The notes under the pieces: model-generated | What the model saw: only the letters and a program-made list of their open reading frames with translations | Databases searched by the model: none | What the model was told of the DNA's origin: nothing | Position numbers and translations under genes: made by a program | In this document: piece after piece, positions 11,717-24,001 of the stretch | How the letters are laid out: every line of letters starts with the position of its first letter | Position numbering within the stretch: position 1 is the first letter of the stretch | Assembly: GCA_021229015.1 (NCBI GenBank) | Contig: CM037778.1 | Coordinates: 10,202,956 to 10,266,955 of the forward strand | Origin: Solen grandis | Lineage: Eukaryota > Mollusca > Bivalvia > Adapedonta > Solenidae | DNA length: 64,000 nt | Direction of reading: 5' to 3'

Positions 11717-12766
11717 AGCTCACCTGAGCACAACGTGCTCATAGTGAGCTATTGTGATCGCCTTTTTGTCCGGCGTCCGTGCGTGCGTCCGGCGTCAACA
11801 ATTTTCTTTAAATAACATCTTCTCTTTAACCACTTTGGCCAAAGTTAATGAAATTTGCCTGGGATGTTCCTTGCATGAAGCTCTACCAAAGTTGTCCAAA
11901 TTGTTCCGGTCAGTCGCATATCTAGGTCACATAAGCTGAAAATAGATTTTTAAAGTGAAATCTTTAAAGATTTTCTTCTCTCAAACTGCAAGGCCTAGAG
12001 CTTAGATATTTGTGGCATTGTCTTATGGACCACTACCAAGTTTGTTCAAATCATGACCCTGGGGTAGAAATTGGCCCCGCCCAGGGGTCACTTGATTTTA
12101 CATAGAATTATATAGGAAAAACTAGAAAAATCTTCTTGTCAGAAACCACAAGGCCTAGAGTTTAGATATTTGGTGTGTATATGACCTAGTAGACCTCTAC
12201 CAAGTTTGTTCAAATCATGGCCTTGGGGTCAAAATTGGCCCCGCCGAAGGGGTGACTTGATTTTATATAGACTTGTATAGGAAAAAAACTAGAACAATCT
12301 TCTTTTCAGAAACACAAGGTCTTGAGTTTAGATATTTGGTGAGTGACATGGCCTAGTGCACATCTACCCATTTTGATCAAATCATGGCTCTGGTGTCAAA
12401 ATTAGCCCCGCCCTAGGGATCGCTTGATTTTACATAGACTTGTATAGAAAAATCCTTTAAAAGATCTTCTTCACAGAATTCTCAAAGCCTGGAAATAAGA
12501 TGTTAATTTGTGGACCTTAACCAAGTCTGTTCAAATCATGTCCCTGGTGTCAAAACTGACCCCGCCCCAGGGGTCACTTGATTTTATATATACTTGTTAG
12601 AGCTATGACCTTCAAAGTTTGGATGGCAGGTACAGTTTTTGTGTTGAATCTAGATGATCTTGCTGTACTTCATAGATTATGTATTTACTATGACTCGTAA
12701 TACAATAATTGGCATTGAGGGCAATGTTTCTCAGGTGAGCGATTGAGGGCCATGATGGCCCTCTTG
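11717..12766 (-). repeat. TCACCTGA-ended dispersed repeat, about 165-bp units
   Basis: Opens with 'agctcacctgagcac' and 'acgtgctca', closes with 'ctcaggtgagcgattgaggg' and 'ccatgatggccctcttgttt'. It is the reverse orientation of the 2.8-kb copy, with the same internal phrases (aaggcctagagcttagatat, aaatcatgaccctggggt). Confidence 0.75.
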
Positions 12767-15384
12767 TTTATATGTGTTACCCAGGCTTCATTATTTACTA
12801 TTTATACATTGTATTGTGCTATAAGCCAGTAATAGCCAGTATATGTGGTGTGTTCAGTCAGTGTGTGTCACATGTCCTCAGTGTGTGAGAGGACTGGTCA
12901 GTTGTAGAACTGGTTTATGTGGTTTGTGGCAACTGGTTTGGCAGCACGACCACTGTATCTCCTACTTCTTTATTTTAAATTATCTAACCAATCACATTTC
13001 AAAGCTTTCAATCACCAGACTACTGTCCACCTAACATCACTTTGCATGGGATAGGTCTTAGACCTTAAAATAACTTTGTTCGAGTATCTTAACAAAAGTA
13101 AAATTAATTTGTATGACGCCACCGCCCGTTAAGTTATTTATTTAAGATAGCATTTGAAAAACTTATACCTAGAATGCATTTTTTGAGTTTGATAATTGTT
13201 TTCTTGAAATGCCAATCTATTGTACGGAAGTTTGAATTGTTGAAATTTTGAAATGTATAAGTACTTTTAGAATATTTAGTGTAGACATTTATTTAAATAT
13301 TGCTTTTTATTTCTGTTTTAGGTTTTCTTTCTGATTAAGAAAAATATATCATATTGAACCTGCACCGGCTAAGTTTCGTGTTTACAAACACCGGTCAAAC
13401 CATGGCTTTTCTGAATACATGCGAACTATCGTCATTATTTCATCGTTCACATAAAGAAAAACAGAGCTGCTGAAATATATACATAGTTCTTCTCCTGACC
13501 TTCTTTTTTTCAGTTTTTCTTTTATACTACGCAGTAAGTAAACAAAGCCATGGACTAAACAGTAACTGGAAAGCTGTTTCTAAAGGGAATTCCACAAAAA
13601 CATCTAAACAGTTACCGTCAGTTGGCCCAATCATATGTCTCTAAGTTATAGCCCTTGCCATTTTTTATATTGTATAGCTAGGGTATTAATTACATTCAGC
13701 GATATGACTTTCACGAAGATGGGAAAAAAATATATTGAGAGAAAAAAATAATTTCAGTGTGTAGGCCTAGATAATTTCCTACTTTTAATGGACCATTTCT
13801 GAATATATTTTCCTCCATACAAAGACCGATATGTGACTACGGAGTGCTTCCTGCTTGATCAGTTGAGGGGCTCCTCCTTACCAAACTAGTTTGTTATTGG
13901 AAAGGATGAGTATTATTTCGGTCTACAGATTTTGAAAGATTACAGCATTAATCATACTTGGTGCTCACCAGAATACAGTTTAATGTAATATTTCCATGGG
14001 AAAATAAGCAATACTATATAACATCATTATGAGAAAAAATGAATAAGAAAATTTATTCAAATAAATTACATGTAAATACAAATTAGTTTTTTTATTCTGA
14101 GCATTGTTACTTCAAATGAAGAAAAGAAGTGAAAGAGGTATACATATACGTGTATAAACAATTTTAAAAAAGGTTATAAAACTAAATAAATGGCTTGAAT
14201 GAGAGGTAAACTGCATTAATTTTCTCACGAACGTTTCTAATAAAGATATTCTCCTACGTATTTGGCATTGCTTTGACTCATCAATGTACAGATGCATGAC
14301 TTGATAATTATTAATTTACACAGTATATGAATAATGGGTGTCTCTTTGCTGTGCAGACTGTAGAAATCTAAGGTACAATATTGTACAGGTATAAGCAGAC
14401 AGAAGAGACCCTGTCCAGAGAGCTCAAAGTACGGGTTTACTCAGTTTGCCAATAGAGACCATGATGTTACTAGTTTATTTTAGGATTCACCAAAAATGCA
14501 TTGTGCTTCCGCGCAAATAGCCCCGCGTAGTAAAACCAGTTTATAGATTAGACCACAGGGTAAGTAACATCAGCGTCGAAGACCCACGAGCGCTTATTCC
14601 GTTCCTTCATACAGATGTAATATAGGCAGCCGTGGGTCTCCGACGCTGAAGTAACATGAGCAGATCATACCATAAATATCTATATCTTGTGAATACAGAT
14701 ATAAACATATTAACACATCCAGACATATTATATGACTAGGTAAGTTCAACCGAATCGTTTTCCATTCGAATAGATTAAGTGTAATAATGGTAAGTTTAAA
14801 TTCAGTTTGTTTCATTTTAAAACCGTTTCACAAAACTTCGTACGAACAAATTTGATCTTAGTCGTAGCATGAAATATTTAAAAAAAAAGATATTCGGCGA
14901 AGCTAAATAATTGTCAATTGTAACATGTTAAACAGATTTAAACTATTATAAAGTTAGAAACGTTACCAAAATGTTTATAAATACCAAGATTATGGGAGGT
15001 ATTGTGAAGACTATATAACGAAACGGATTTAATTTACAAACTAAAAAAGCTAATCTACCAACTTCTTTTAAATAATATGCCCTTGCAGATTTTTTTTAAA
15101 GTCAAGACATTTCATATGTAACCAAGCGAAACCGAAAGATTATAAATCGCGTATATCCGATTTTTGTTTCCAGATCCGCACAATAAACTGCACAACTTCT
15201 CCGCAACAGTTACCTCCCCCTGAAGCCCGAGTCTACTTTTACAAATAAGGGGAAATAGTGGTCTATCTGCTTCTTATTTAGTTGTTTTAAATCATATAGC
15301 AAAAGCAGCATTCCTATATTGAAATGGGAGTGTTAAATTTTCATTACTGTGTTAGAAAAGTGGTGATTGAAATTTGAATAAAAT
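12767..15384. other. Intergenic, no gene recognised
   Basis: AT-rich, short ORFs only. Holds a hairpin at 14571-14648 (listed separately). No splice-consistent exons seen. Confidence 0.55.
14571..14648. repeat. Hairpin with 18-bp arms
   Basis: cagcgtcgaagacccacg (14571-14588) pairs with cgtgggtctccgacgctg (14631-14648) with one mismatch and a 42-base loop. Confidence 0.75.
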
Positions 15385-16074
15385 ATACTGTTTAGAAAGG
15401 TTCATATATCTGTACCTATATATGTTATGTTGTGTTTTGGACATTATTATTATTTTTTGCATTTAGTTACCCTTGTTTGTTAGGGTTTTTTTCTTCACTT
15501 CTAATTTATTTAATCGGATCTTTACTTGTTTTGTTTAGTAACTAGTTATATATTGCCTTTTCTATGTTAGCATGTGTAGACATTGAAATTACACAAGTGC
15601 CTTTAAAGAGATGACCGATACTAATGTTGTTAGAACTTGTGGTCAGACCCTTTTACTTATTTTGCAATTTTGTAAAATCTTCAATGTTGTATCATCATTA
15701 TTTACGACAATAAAACATGTTTTTTCCTAAACTAAGCGGAAGGGTAGAGTTCTTTTGTTATTTTGGATAAGTCAGATTGCTGTTTAGTAAATGTTTGTTC
15801 ACCCTGGTTGTTGTGTTTTATTTTTTATCGATGTTCATGCGTAAATATCAAAAATCCCTGTAACACGTTACACATACGTGAGATTGGTAATAAAACTCCG
15901 CCTCTCGACACAACTCGACGCACATGCGCACTGATGGTGCACGAGGCTGGTTTTAAATTGATCAGCTGATTTAACGGAATAGTGTTTAGTGACATGCCGA
16001 TGAATGAATTAAATGGAGACAAAATTTTGAAAAATGGAATTATCTCATTGGACAAAATATAATTTCAAACTCTA
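15385..16074. repeat. Dispersed element, second copy at 36641-37427
   Basis: Co-linear with the nested element in the LINE at 36.6-37.4 kb (shared 'atactgtttagaaaggttca', 'ctgatcagctgatttaacgg', 'caaaatataatttcaaac'). It ends at the same terminal sequence, but no left terminal inverted repeat was found. Confidence 0.7.
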
Positions 16075-16642
16075 AATCAAATAGAAAGATATATACAACC
16101 TGAAGCTCCAAATTTAATTGGAATATCCTAAATATCGTAAAAATGAATATTATACAAGCCAATGATATCATTGCATTTACCCTGGCTTCATTTGCATACC
16201 AACATTTGATTGGTTGAAGAAGTAGGGTCAAAATCAATTTTATACAGCTACGCCGAAAAAGGAATGTCAGATATCATACATAAGTTTACAAATGTCTTAT
16301 TTACAGGTGGCCAATTTTATTGCATAATATACAAACTCAATACTTTCTGTGATGAAAAAATCACAAAAATAAAACTTCTACATTTGTGAATTTACTCATG
16401 CGGAGAGTTATTTTCGATACATGCAATTAAGAGTTATTTTCCATGAATGAGCATTTTGGAGTTAATATACTTAATCAATACATACATATATACATACGGA
16501 CCTGTTACACAATCTCACAATAAAATACAAGATCCAATATAAAAGGAGAATTTCATTCAAATTCTCTAATCAGGTCAATTCATATGATCATCCTCTCAAG
16601 ACCTTAAAGTTTAGTATGGAACACTTCTAATCTGTACAATAT

Positions 16643-16643
<1 letters not shown>

Positions 16644-16679
<36 letters not shown>
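16644..16679 (+). repeat. Poly-A tract, 36 bp
   Basis: Uninterrupted A run on the plus strand, poly-T in the sense of the neighbouring receptor gene, so it is not that gene's own poly(A) tail. Confidence 0.95.
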
Positions 16680-16682
<3 letters not shown>

Positions 16683-16811
16683 GTAAATACGAAAAAAATA
16701 TATACAATAATATTCATTCCAAGCGATTGTATATCAATGAAACAATTTGTATCAAATATCATGCCATTATGTATAAAATTAGTGCATACATGTATTTTGT
16801 GTTTTTTTTTT

Positions 16812-19019
16812 TTATACATTTTCAGCGGCCAACTGCAAAACTGACTCACATACCCTTTTGACAGTTGGAACACACTGGAAACCTTGATCAGTTTGAATCA
16901 GTTTTGCTCTTGTGACTTTCATGAACAACATCTGCATGAAAAACGTCATGTTTTCATGATCGATTTCTTCCAGAAAAAGCAAAATAATGGGCTTATTTTG
17001 TTGGAAAGATTCGCGAACTTCACGTTCACACCAAGAGCTCTTTAGAAATGCATTAGAAACAACAAAAAGGGTAACGAAAGAATGTTTCACAAGATTCATG
17101 ATCTCGTCGTGTATCGGATATCCAGGTCGAAAATGAGTGTCCCCATAACAAACTAGATTTCGATTATGTCCAGTTATTTCTTCAAGTTCCTGTATAAAAG
17201 CTGGATGTATAGACTGCGTCACAACATTTGTGTCTTCGTAGCAATGGGATATGAAGAGCAAGTACATGAATTGGTCAGCCCCATTTGCGTCTCTAATCTG
17301 TTTTAAAACAAATGCTTTCGCATTCCTTATTTTTGCCCTTCGTTTCCTGTAAAAGCAAACTAAAACGACCATTAAGGCAGTAATTATGATGGTAAGTGAT
17401 AGAGACATAGATACAGCAGTAATGATATGCCTTATGCACAGCCTTTTGAGTTTTTTAAACAATACCTCGTCAACCTTTGAGCTTTTTCCTTCAAATAAAC
17501 ATGATGTTGAGTAATTGCTGCTTGATATCGAATTCAGTTTTAGCAAAAATTCAACAAAATATTCATTTGAACACAAACAAGAAAATGGATTGCTATCAAG
17601 CACGACTGTGATGTTGGAAACATCCCATTCGCATGTAATGGAATTGCCTGCCTTTACACGACATTTTTTAGAGAGAAGAACTTGCACATCATTCTCCAAC
17701 AGAGACGAAATTTGGTTTTTCGACAAATCAAGGTGTCTTAGGGGCACCAGTGAAAACAGGTCAACAGTTTTCAAACTGTTAAGTGAAACATCTACATTTT
17801 GAAGATCGTGATTTCGACTAAATATTCCTGTCGGTAAAACATTTAATCTGTTATTTGAAAGATTCACTTCTTCTAAGGATACCAAATGTATAAAGATTGA
17901 AATTAAGTCTGGCCCATTCATTTTATATAAATGATTTGCGCCGAGGTACAACTTTTTTAAGTTTCGAAAGTGCGTGAAGGATGCCGGAGAAATATATTCT
18001 AGCAAGTTTTCACTTCCATCTAGGATTCTTAATGGTATAGAGCGATTTGTTTTTAATCTGACGTCATATATTTTCATATTATTTTTCCTTAAGAAAAAAG
18101 CTTTTAATTTCCACTCGATACACCCATTTATTAAATCGATTTCGACGTCGCTTATTATTGTGACACCCAGATCATTCACATACAATTCTTCTAATTGTAA
18201 GAAGAATGGAAGTAAACCATTACAACCGTTTGTGTAGCCGGACAAAGAACTTGGTCCCAACTTGGAATAAGCGAATGCAATTGCCGAACTATCACTTATA
18301 TCCAGTATTCTAAGACTACTATTAAAGATTTTCGAATCCTTCAAATGAAAACGACTAAATTGCCATTCTCCAGATATATTTAAGAATTCCAATGATAATG
18401 AAAAAATGTCCAAGTCATTAAACATTACCCACATGTTTGTCATACTGAGCTGCCGAAGAGGCTTAGTTTTTAGCTCTTGTAGTAACGGAGCAAAGGAGGC
18501 CGGACGGATTGTAAGAAACTCTGTGTCAACCGAGTCAATATTGAGGTTTTCCAGTTTTGGCAAGTTTGACCCAGACATTGCATCTGCAAGGGTTTTTAAC
18601 GTCAGTAATTTTGTTCCAGACAAATCTAATGATTTTAAGTTCACCAATGGTGCAAGCGTTTCATTGTTGAGTTCTTTGAGATACAAACTGTGGATAGAAA
18701 GTTTTTCCAACTTTACCAAGTGCACAAATGTGTTATTAGAAAATCCATGTATTTTCAAATCACTAAAAGTGAGACATTTCACTTGTTTCCACCTTTCGTC
18801 TAAAGAAATATCACCTCACAGCCCTTCTATTCGTGTGTCCGTTATACCATTTGGGAGGATTTGTGGAATAAATTCAACATATGTCATCATTTCATTAGCA
18901 CAAATACACTCACTGTAACACGATCCAGATATACCCTCTGATGTTACATAGTTGGGAACTAAATTGAAAACAATCAACACAAATATATACATTGTCTCGT
19001 CTTCTCTTGTGAGTGTCAT
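16812..19019 (-). pseudogene. Toll-like receptor copy A, intronless, with one in-frame TGA
   Basis: Pattern-recognition receptor of the plasma or endosomal membrane that would signal through its cytoplasmic TIR domain. The frame runs 735 codons from 19019 to a TAA at 16812, broken only by TGA at 18816-18818 (codon 68). Codons 10-28 make a signal peptide (MYIFVLIVFNLV). About 30-470 are leucine-rich repeats (LEEVNLSNNRLNVLPTGIF and similar), 477-528 a C-terminal cap with CLC and two later cysteines, about 531-556 a membrane helix (IIITALMVVLVCFY), 586-732 the TIR domain with LLFISHCYED, FRPGYPI and SSWCERE. The downstream 656-codon frame (from 18782) lacks a signal peptide. One single-cysteine-cluster cap puts it in the sccTLR class. 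Everything after the TGA is open, so the lesion is recent, allelic, a sequencing error or bypassed. The family is sure; loss of function is not. Confidence 0.8.
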
Positions 19020-19087
19020 TTCTGAAACGGAACAGCTTTGGGTATGGAAGTGATGTACACGTAGATGGCAAATCTGGCAACTCCTTA

Positions 19088-19250
19088 TTCAGGAAGCCAC
19101 GTCTGTATTTTACTATATAAAATTTTGCATTGACATTTTATCATCATTCGAATGATAATTATGCAGAAGGAAGTATCAGTTTGCATTGCCTCGTTTTTTG
19201 TTGTGTTCGGATATCAGGAAGTCACGTTTTATTGTTTCACACTGACATTT
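19088..19250. repeat. Degenerate tandem duplication upstream of receptor copy A
   Basis: 'caggaagccacgt' near 19090 and 'caggaagtcacgt' near 19215 open two similar blocks about 125 bp apart. A 19-bp phrase (atgcagaaggaagtatcag) at 19161 recurs at 19582. It lies within 250 bp upstream of the gene start. Confidence 0.5.
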
Positions 19251-19289
19251 AATCTTTCTGTCTTTTTCTTTTATTGTAATGGCTAGCAA

Positions 19290-19556
19290 TCATTTTTCTG
19301 ATCATTATAGCCATATTTTAGACCTTGGGGTCCAGGATTTACCACGTGTGGGTCCTGTTTTTTTTTTTTGCTAGAGACAATATTGGAAGATATAGTGGTT
19401 GGATACAAGGGAGTCCGGGTGCGATACCCTAGCTCATTTTGCGAATAGACCCCTTTGGTCACCGAAGGAAGTGCCCCGGCTGGGATTCGAACCTCAGACC
19501 CCACCCCACGAACGCAAAAAGGACAATGTACCACTGAGCTATTGCGCCGGTTAGTA
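19290..19556 (-). mobile_element. tRNA-derived SINE upstream of receptor copy A
   Basis: On the minus strand the right end reads as a tRNA-like head: A box TAGCTCAGTGGTA and B box GGTTCGAATCC about 45 bp apart, followed by a non-tRNA body. Short matching sequence (aatcattt) at both sides may be a target duplication. Confidence 0.75.
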
Positions 19557-19978
19557 AATAATAATCATTTGAATACTTTTTATGCAGAAGGAAGTATCAG
19601 GTATTAATTTATATTTTCTTCAGTTTAATAAAAATGACCGGGAAGTCATAACACGCCCGGCCGTGAGTCACGGTATTAAAAATAAAACGACAGGATCTGT
19701 ATGCATTTGAAATGATCATCGGGGAGGATACAATGTACATCTTCCCAGTCTTTAACAGTGAAAATTTAAGCCTCAATGTTCCCATTTACGGCTAGATCAA
19801 CTGCTTACAGAGGGTATTTCAAACAAATACATGTGTTATTTTATGTAGTAAGGTCTATCATCGGGAAAGGTCAACTACTCCTGCGTGTTTGGCAATTGTA
19901 CAAAAATATAGATCTGATTTATAAAGTATGTTCCCAGTTTACTTAAAACGAAATGTTTGTAATAAAATCATATCAGCC

Positions 19979-20220
19979 TTAACCCTTTCCCTCATAGAGG
20001 ACACCATGAAAAGACCTATGCGAACAACATAAAACTAGATCAGCCTGCGAGTAACTCGTAGGCTGATCAGGTTTTATGCTGTTCGCTGCTCCTCAGTAGT
20101 CTGGAAATGAGGATTTTGTAATTAAATTTGGTAAGGTTTAACTGTGGTTTTCTGCAGATCAGGCTTTATGTGGTACCTACTGAGTGCGTCAAAATGAGTC
20201 TATATGAGGGAAAGGGTTAA
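19979..20220 (-). mobile_element. 242-bp TTAA-flanked hairpin MITE, copy 2
   Basis: Same ends, same TTAA flanks and same length as the 8.7-kb copy, opposite orientation. Lies between the two receptor genes. Confidence 0.85.
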
Positions 20221-20241
20221 ATTCATTCTCGGCGTAGCTGT

Positions 20242-20583
20242 CTAAGTATAGGTAAGAGTATATTAAGTCAGTTCTACTGTACTATAGACGAGCGAAGCGA
20301 GCGTAGGTTTCTACTATCTGGAGAAAAGTCTTAAAATATTCTATCCGACTTACAAGTCAACCTAAATTTGTGAAACACTTGATTTTGTCAAATAGATATA
20401 TCTGTTTTTGTACATGGTAAAATAGAAATCGACATAAATCGATGTTAAATTTGAATTTTCAGAGCTTCTGATTGGCCACAAATTTTGGGTGACTTCTAAC
20501 CTCACTTAAATGATGGCGCAGTACCAAATGAATAATTGAACGATTTTCATTGGTAGAAAACGCCTATACTTAGGTAAATTAGG
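20242..20583. mobile_element. Possible inverted-repeat element with CTAAGTATAGG ends
   Basis: CTAAGTATAGG at 20242-20252 and its exact complement CCTATACTTAG at 20573-20583 bracket about 340 bp. The same 11-mer opens the hairpin at 36238. No coding capacity. Confidence 0.45.
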
Positions 20584-22084
20584 TAAAAAGTTACGTACCA
20601 TTATTTGCTGACAAGTAGACGGAAGACATACTATGTATATCGTGACCTAATTACAATGTCTTTTATATTTATATTATAATAATTTTATACAGTAATAAAA
20701 CTTTGTCATAAATGCCCAAACCATGAACAAAATACGTAGACCAATTAAATCTGATCTAAACGTTACTTGACATCTACACAACAGCAAAATAATAAGTCCC
20801 ATAGAATTTTGCTGTGTACCTTTGTTAAGATATTTTCCCCATCCTGTACAAGACATTCCTCTTAGACGTTATAAAACACCCCACCTGCCAAGACAATTGA
20901 AGTCTTAGAATTTCCTGCATGTTTGTTAGCGTTATCACATGCATTTTTTGTTATTGACCGTGAGTGTGTGTGTGTATGTGTGTGCGTGTGTGTGGGGGGG
21001 AGGGGGGTCCAGTTTTACTATACCGAACTGGAATTATTTTAATAATTCAGTTATATTGTTTATTTCTAGCTTAATTCACAAATAAACTAAAACCAGTGTT
21101 AGAATGACATACAATTTGAAAAACTGGATTGAAAACTTCATCTTATGGTATACGCACCCTAATAGTCATATTCCATATCCTGTCACTGGATGGTATATTT
21201 ATATGGAACTGTCACTTTGAAGACATCCAAAAATAAAAATGAGGGAGATAATATATAATTAAGTTAACATTGAAGTCCATGAGAAATATACAATTTCTGT
21301 GAATATGAAAAACTATACTTGATTTTCGAGAAAAACTCACGGTAGAAAGATGCATTATATGATTCTGTTTCAAATTTCATGGAAAAATCTAAACTTTACA
21401 GTGCGGAAAATGGAGAAAGTCACTGTTTTAGTTTAAAGGAGAGATAACTCACGAAAACAAAATTATCAAGGGGAGGTAAAGAAAGAAAGAACGTCAATTT
21501 GCCCCTAAGATCTCAATTGTTTAACATTTTAAAAGTTTAAATTCTGAAGTTATATGCATGGCTTTAATGGAATTGATGGCTATCAGTAATCTTCGAAAAT
21601 AAAGTACGTTTAACAGAAGTTTCCCATGAAAATCAATATGGTCAGAAATTCTCTTACAAATTCGACCTTCAATACTTCTAAACATTTTTTTTAGCATTTC
21701 AAAATTATGTGATATTACAGGCATGTATATTAAATAAGAAAATTGTCAGTAAATCAAATACATTTACTCGAACACAAGAAAGTGTTTACAATGTACTTTT
21801 ATTCTTGACGCGAAAACTGACATTTTGTTGGACCTGTCATAAAAAATGTAAATTTTGATCGTCTTATTAATAACAACTTGTCTTTTGCGAAACGAATACT
21901 ATATAAGTCAATTGTGTTTATCCACTAAACATTAAAATAGCTCAACTGTGTGTGTATAACAGTGTAAAACCTGGTTTCGAAACGTTGTCTTCTAAAGAGT
22001 ATTTAAGTGTCACGAAGGTTACAGTATCAATGTACTTGAAACATTACACTTGGACATAACGCATGCTCTGATTTCAAATTCTTG

Positions 22085-22216
22085 TTTCATTTGTTCCTGG
22101 GTTAGGCCAGAAACAAGCGCCTGGGAAGGTCATGAAAGGTTACAGTCCCAAAGCGGGGCTCGAACCAACAACCTTCGTATCTGCAGTTATATACTAACTT
22201 TACCCCTCGACCACAT
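22085..22216 (-). mobile_element. tRNA-like SINE head
   Basis: On the minus strand: A-box-like TGGTCGAGGGGTAAAG and B-box-like GGTTCGAGCCC spaced as in a tRNA, followed by a short body. The anticodon arm is not convincing as a functional tRNA. Confidence 0.55.
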
Positions 22217-23169
22217 CGAACGTAATCATAAAACATGTATATAAAATACTGCGTGTTTTACATACATATATAAATGAAAATAAAAAGGTCTTTATGTTAA
22301 ATGCAAACAAATATGTATACAAGGTGTGACTAAAGTGACCATAACCTTATTATTTATTTTATAATATTATATATTTTATTAATATTTTCTAATAACATAC
22401 CCAAATATTAAATTTCAAAACGAATATTCATATGTTTATCATTAAGGTTATAATTAAGTTAAGCTTAGTCATGTACTTAAATATTCCATAAAAAAGGATG
22501 ATGGAATGCGGTTCAATTTAATTAATAATTCATGGCTTAACTGTTGTTTTTTTTAAATAAAATATACAACAACAATTTATATACACTAGATTTTGACTGG
22601 TCTCTAGAGTATATGTAAAGCTACTGAAAGTTAAATAAACACCTGTAAGTAAATTTTCCAAACAAAACATATTCTGGAATTATTTTCATAGTTAAAAGTA
22701 GATTTTATTTCTAGTGCACTTCATATATAAATTGAAATGGTATACAATTTGAGGATATAATTGGATTAAAAACTTAAGTCTATCTCTAGTCTTCTCCAAT
22801 AAAGTATATTTAACAGTGGTTCCCATGAATGCCAATATATATATTTTTGTTTTTTTTTTTAATATTTTTTTTTAATATATGGGCAGAAATTCTCAGACAA
22901 ATTCGAGCTTTAACACATTCCATCAAACATGTTTTTCTTTTCAAATTACAAAATCAAAAGAAAAATATATACATGTAAATATTTTCATTAAATGAATTAA
23001 GATTATGAACCTTGCTTAAGATCAAAAGAAAGGTGTCAGTAAATCAAATACCAAATAAACAAAATAATTAAACAGTCTTTTATCTTAATATTAATAATCA
23101 AATGCGTTTGAACAAAAATGTACGAAAACACAAAGGGGACATACTAGTAGTGTTTTTCTTTTTTATTAT

Positions 23170-23325
23170 CTCGTGGCCACGGCATAATAACTAAAAAAAC
23201 AAAAAAACAAAAAAACAAAAAACAACAACAAAAAAAACAAAAACAACTCTCGCTAGCTCGTAGCCACGACTGAATAAAAAAAAGAAAACAGCAAGAAATA
23301 AATTTTCCTAACTCGTGGCCACGAT
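23170..23325. repeat. Three CGTGGCCACG-type palindromes in A-rich sequence
   Basis: CGTGGCCACG at 23172-23181 and 23314-23323, and a one-base variant (CGTAGCCACG) at 23259-23268, separated by AAAAAC-type low complexity. Confidence 0.6.
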
Positions 23326-24001
23326 ATATAAGTAAGAAAAAAAAATCTCGCTAACTGTGCTTCCGTAAAACTGGAACACAACAGCAAAACAAAATTTGTA
23401 AAACAGTTACCTTATTATTCGCTAAACATTAATTAGAAAAATACGAAATCAATATCTTTGGTCATAAGTGTCAATGTTAGACATTGCTCGAATGTACAAA
23501 AGGTCTCTCACGTAAATGATCACGTGCTTTAGAATAGAACTGTTACTATAGGTGATTGATTCCTCCTTGTCTTCGTGTAATGTGGATGTAGGCCGGAACG
23601 TGACGGGACGGGATATTCCTATATTACCACAACTTCTGTGAAGCATTTTTAAGATGTCAAGGGAAAACAACCAAAAAAGTTATCGCATTTACATCTAATA
23701 TTAAAATAACTCAAAAGTATGTGTATCAAATCGTAACTCGTACATTAACATAATCAATGATTTAAGATTTTAATCGAATTCAAGCAACCATTGACAAATG
23801 AATGAAGAGGGACCTACTATCACAATATGATTACTGCATTCGAGTATTTTGTGCTTGCGTTTCTTTGGCATCAAACTCTGATTTCATTCAATCATTCTCT
23901 GTACGAAGCAAAACAATCGTTCCCCATTATACTTATCAGTTGTTTTTCATGAACCTGTCAAATCAGCTCGATAAGTCAGGTGTCTCAAGATAACAAACAT
24001 A

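Larger units (their letters stand above)
20584..23999. other. Intergenic between receptor copies, no gene recognised
   Basis: AT-rich with a TG/G-rich stretch near 20965-21007, a SINE near 22.1 kb and the CGTGGCCACG palindromes at 23.2 kb. Short ORFs only. Confidence 0.55.

Noticed and set aside
15825..16055. Similar minus-strand frames here and at 37190-37408 (NEIIPFFK...LSPFNSF)
   Set aside because: Similarity follows from the shared repeat copy; frames are short and differ by indels.
18406..18918. 170-codon plus-strand frame over the receptor
   Set aside because: Antisense shadow of the leucine-rich repeat region; the paralogue has the same shadow at 26570-27142.
22085..22216. Possible tRNA gene
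   Set aside because: A and B boxes are present, but the acceptor and anticodon arms do not fold convincingly and SINE-like body follows.
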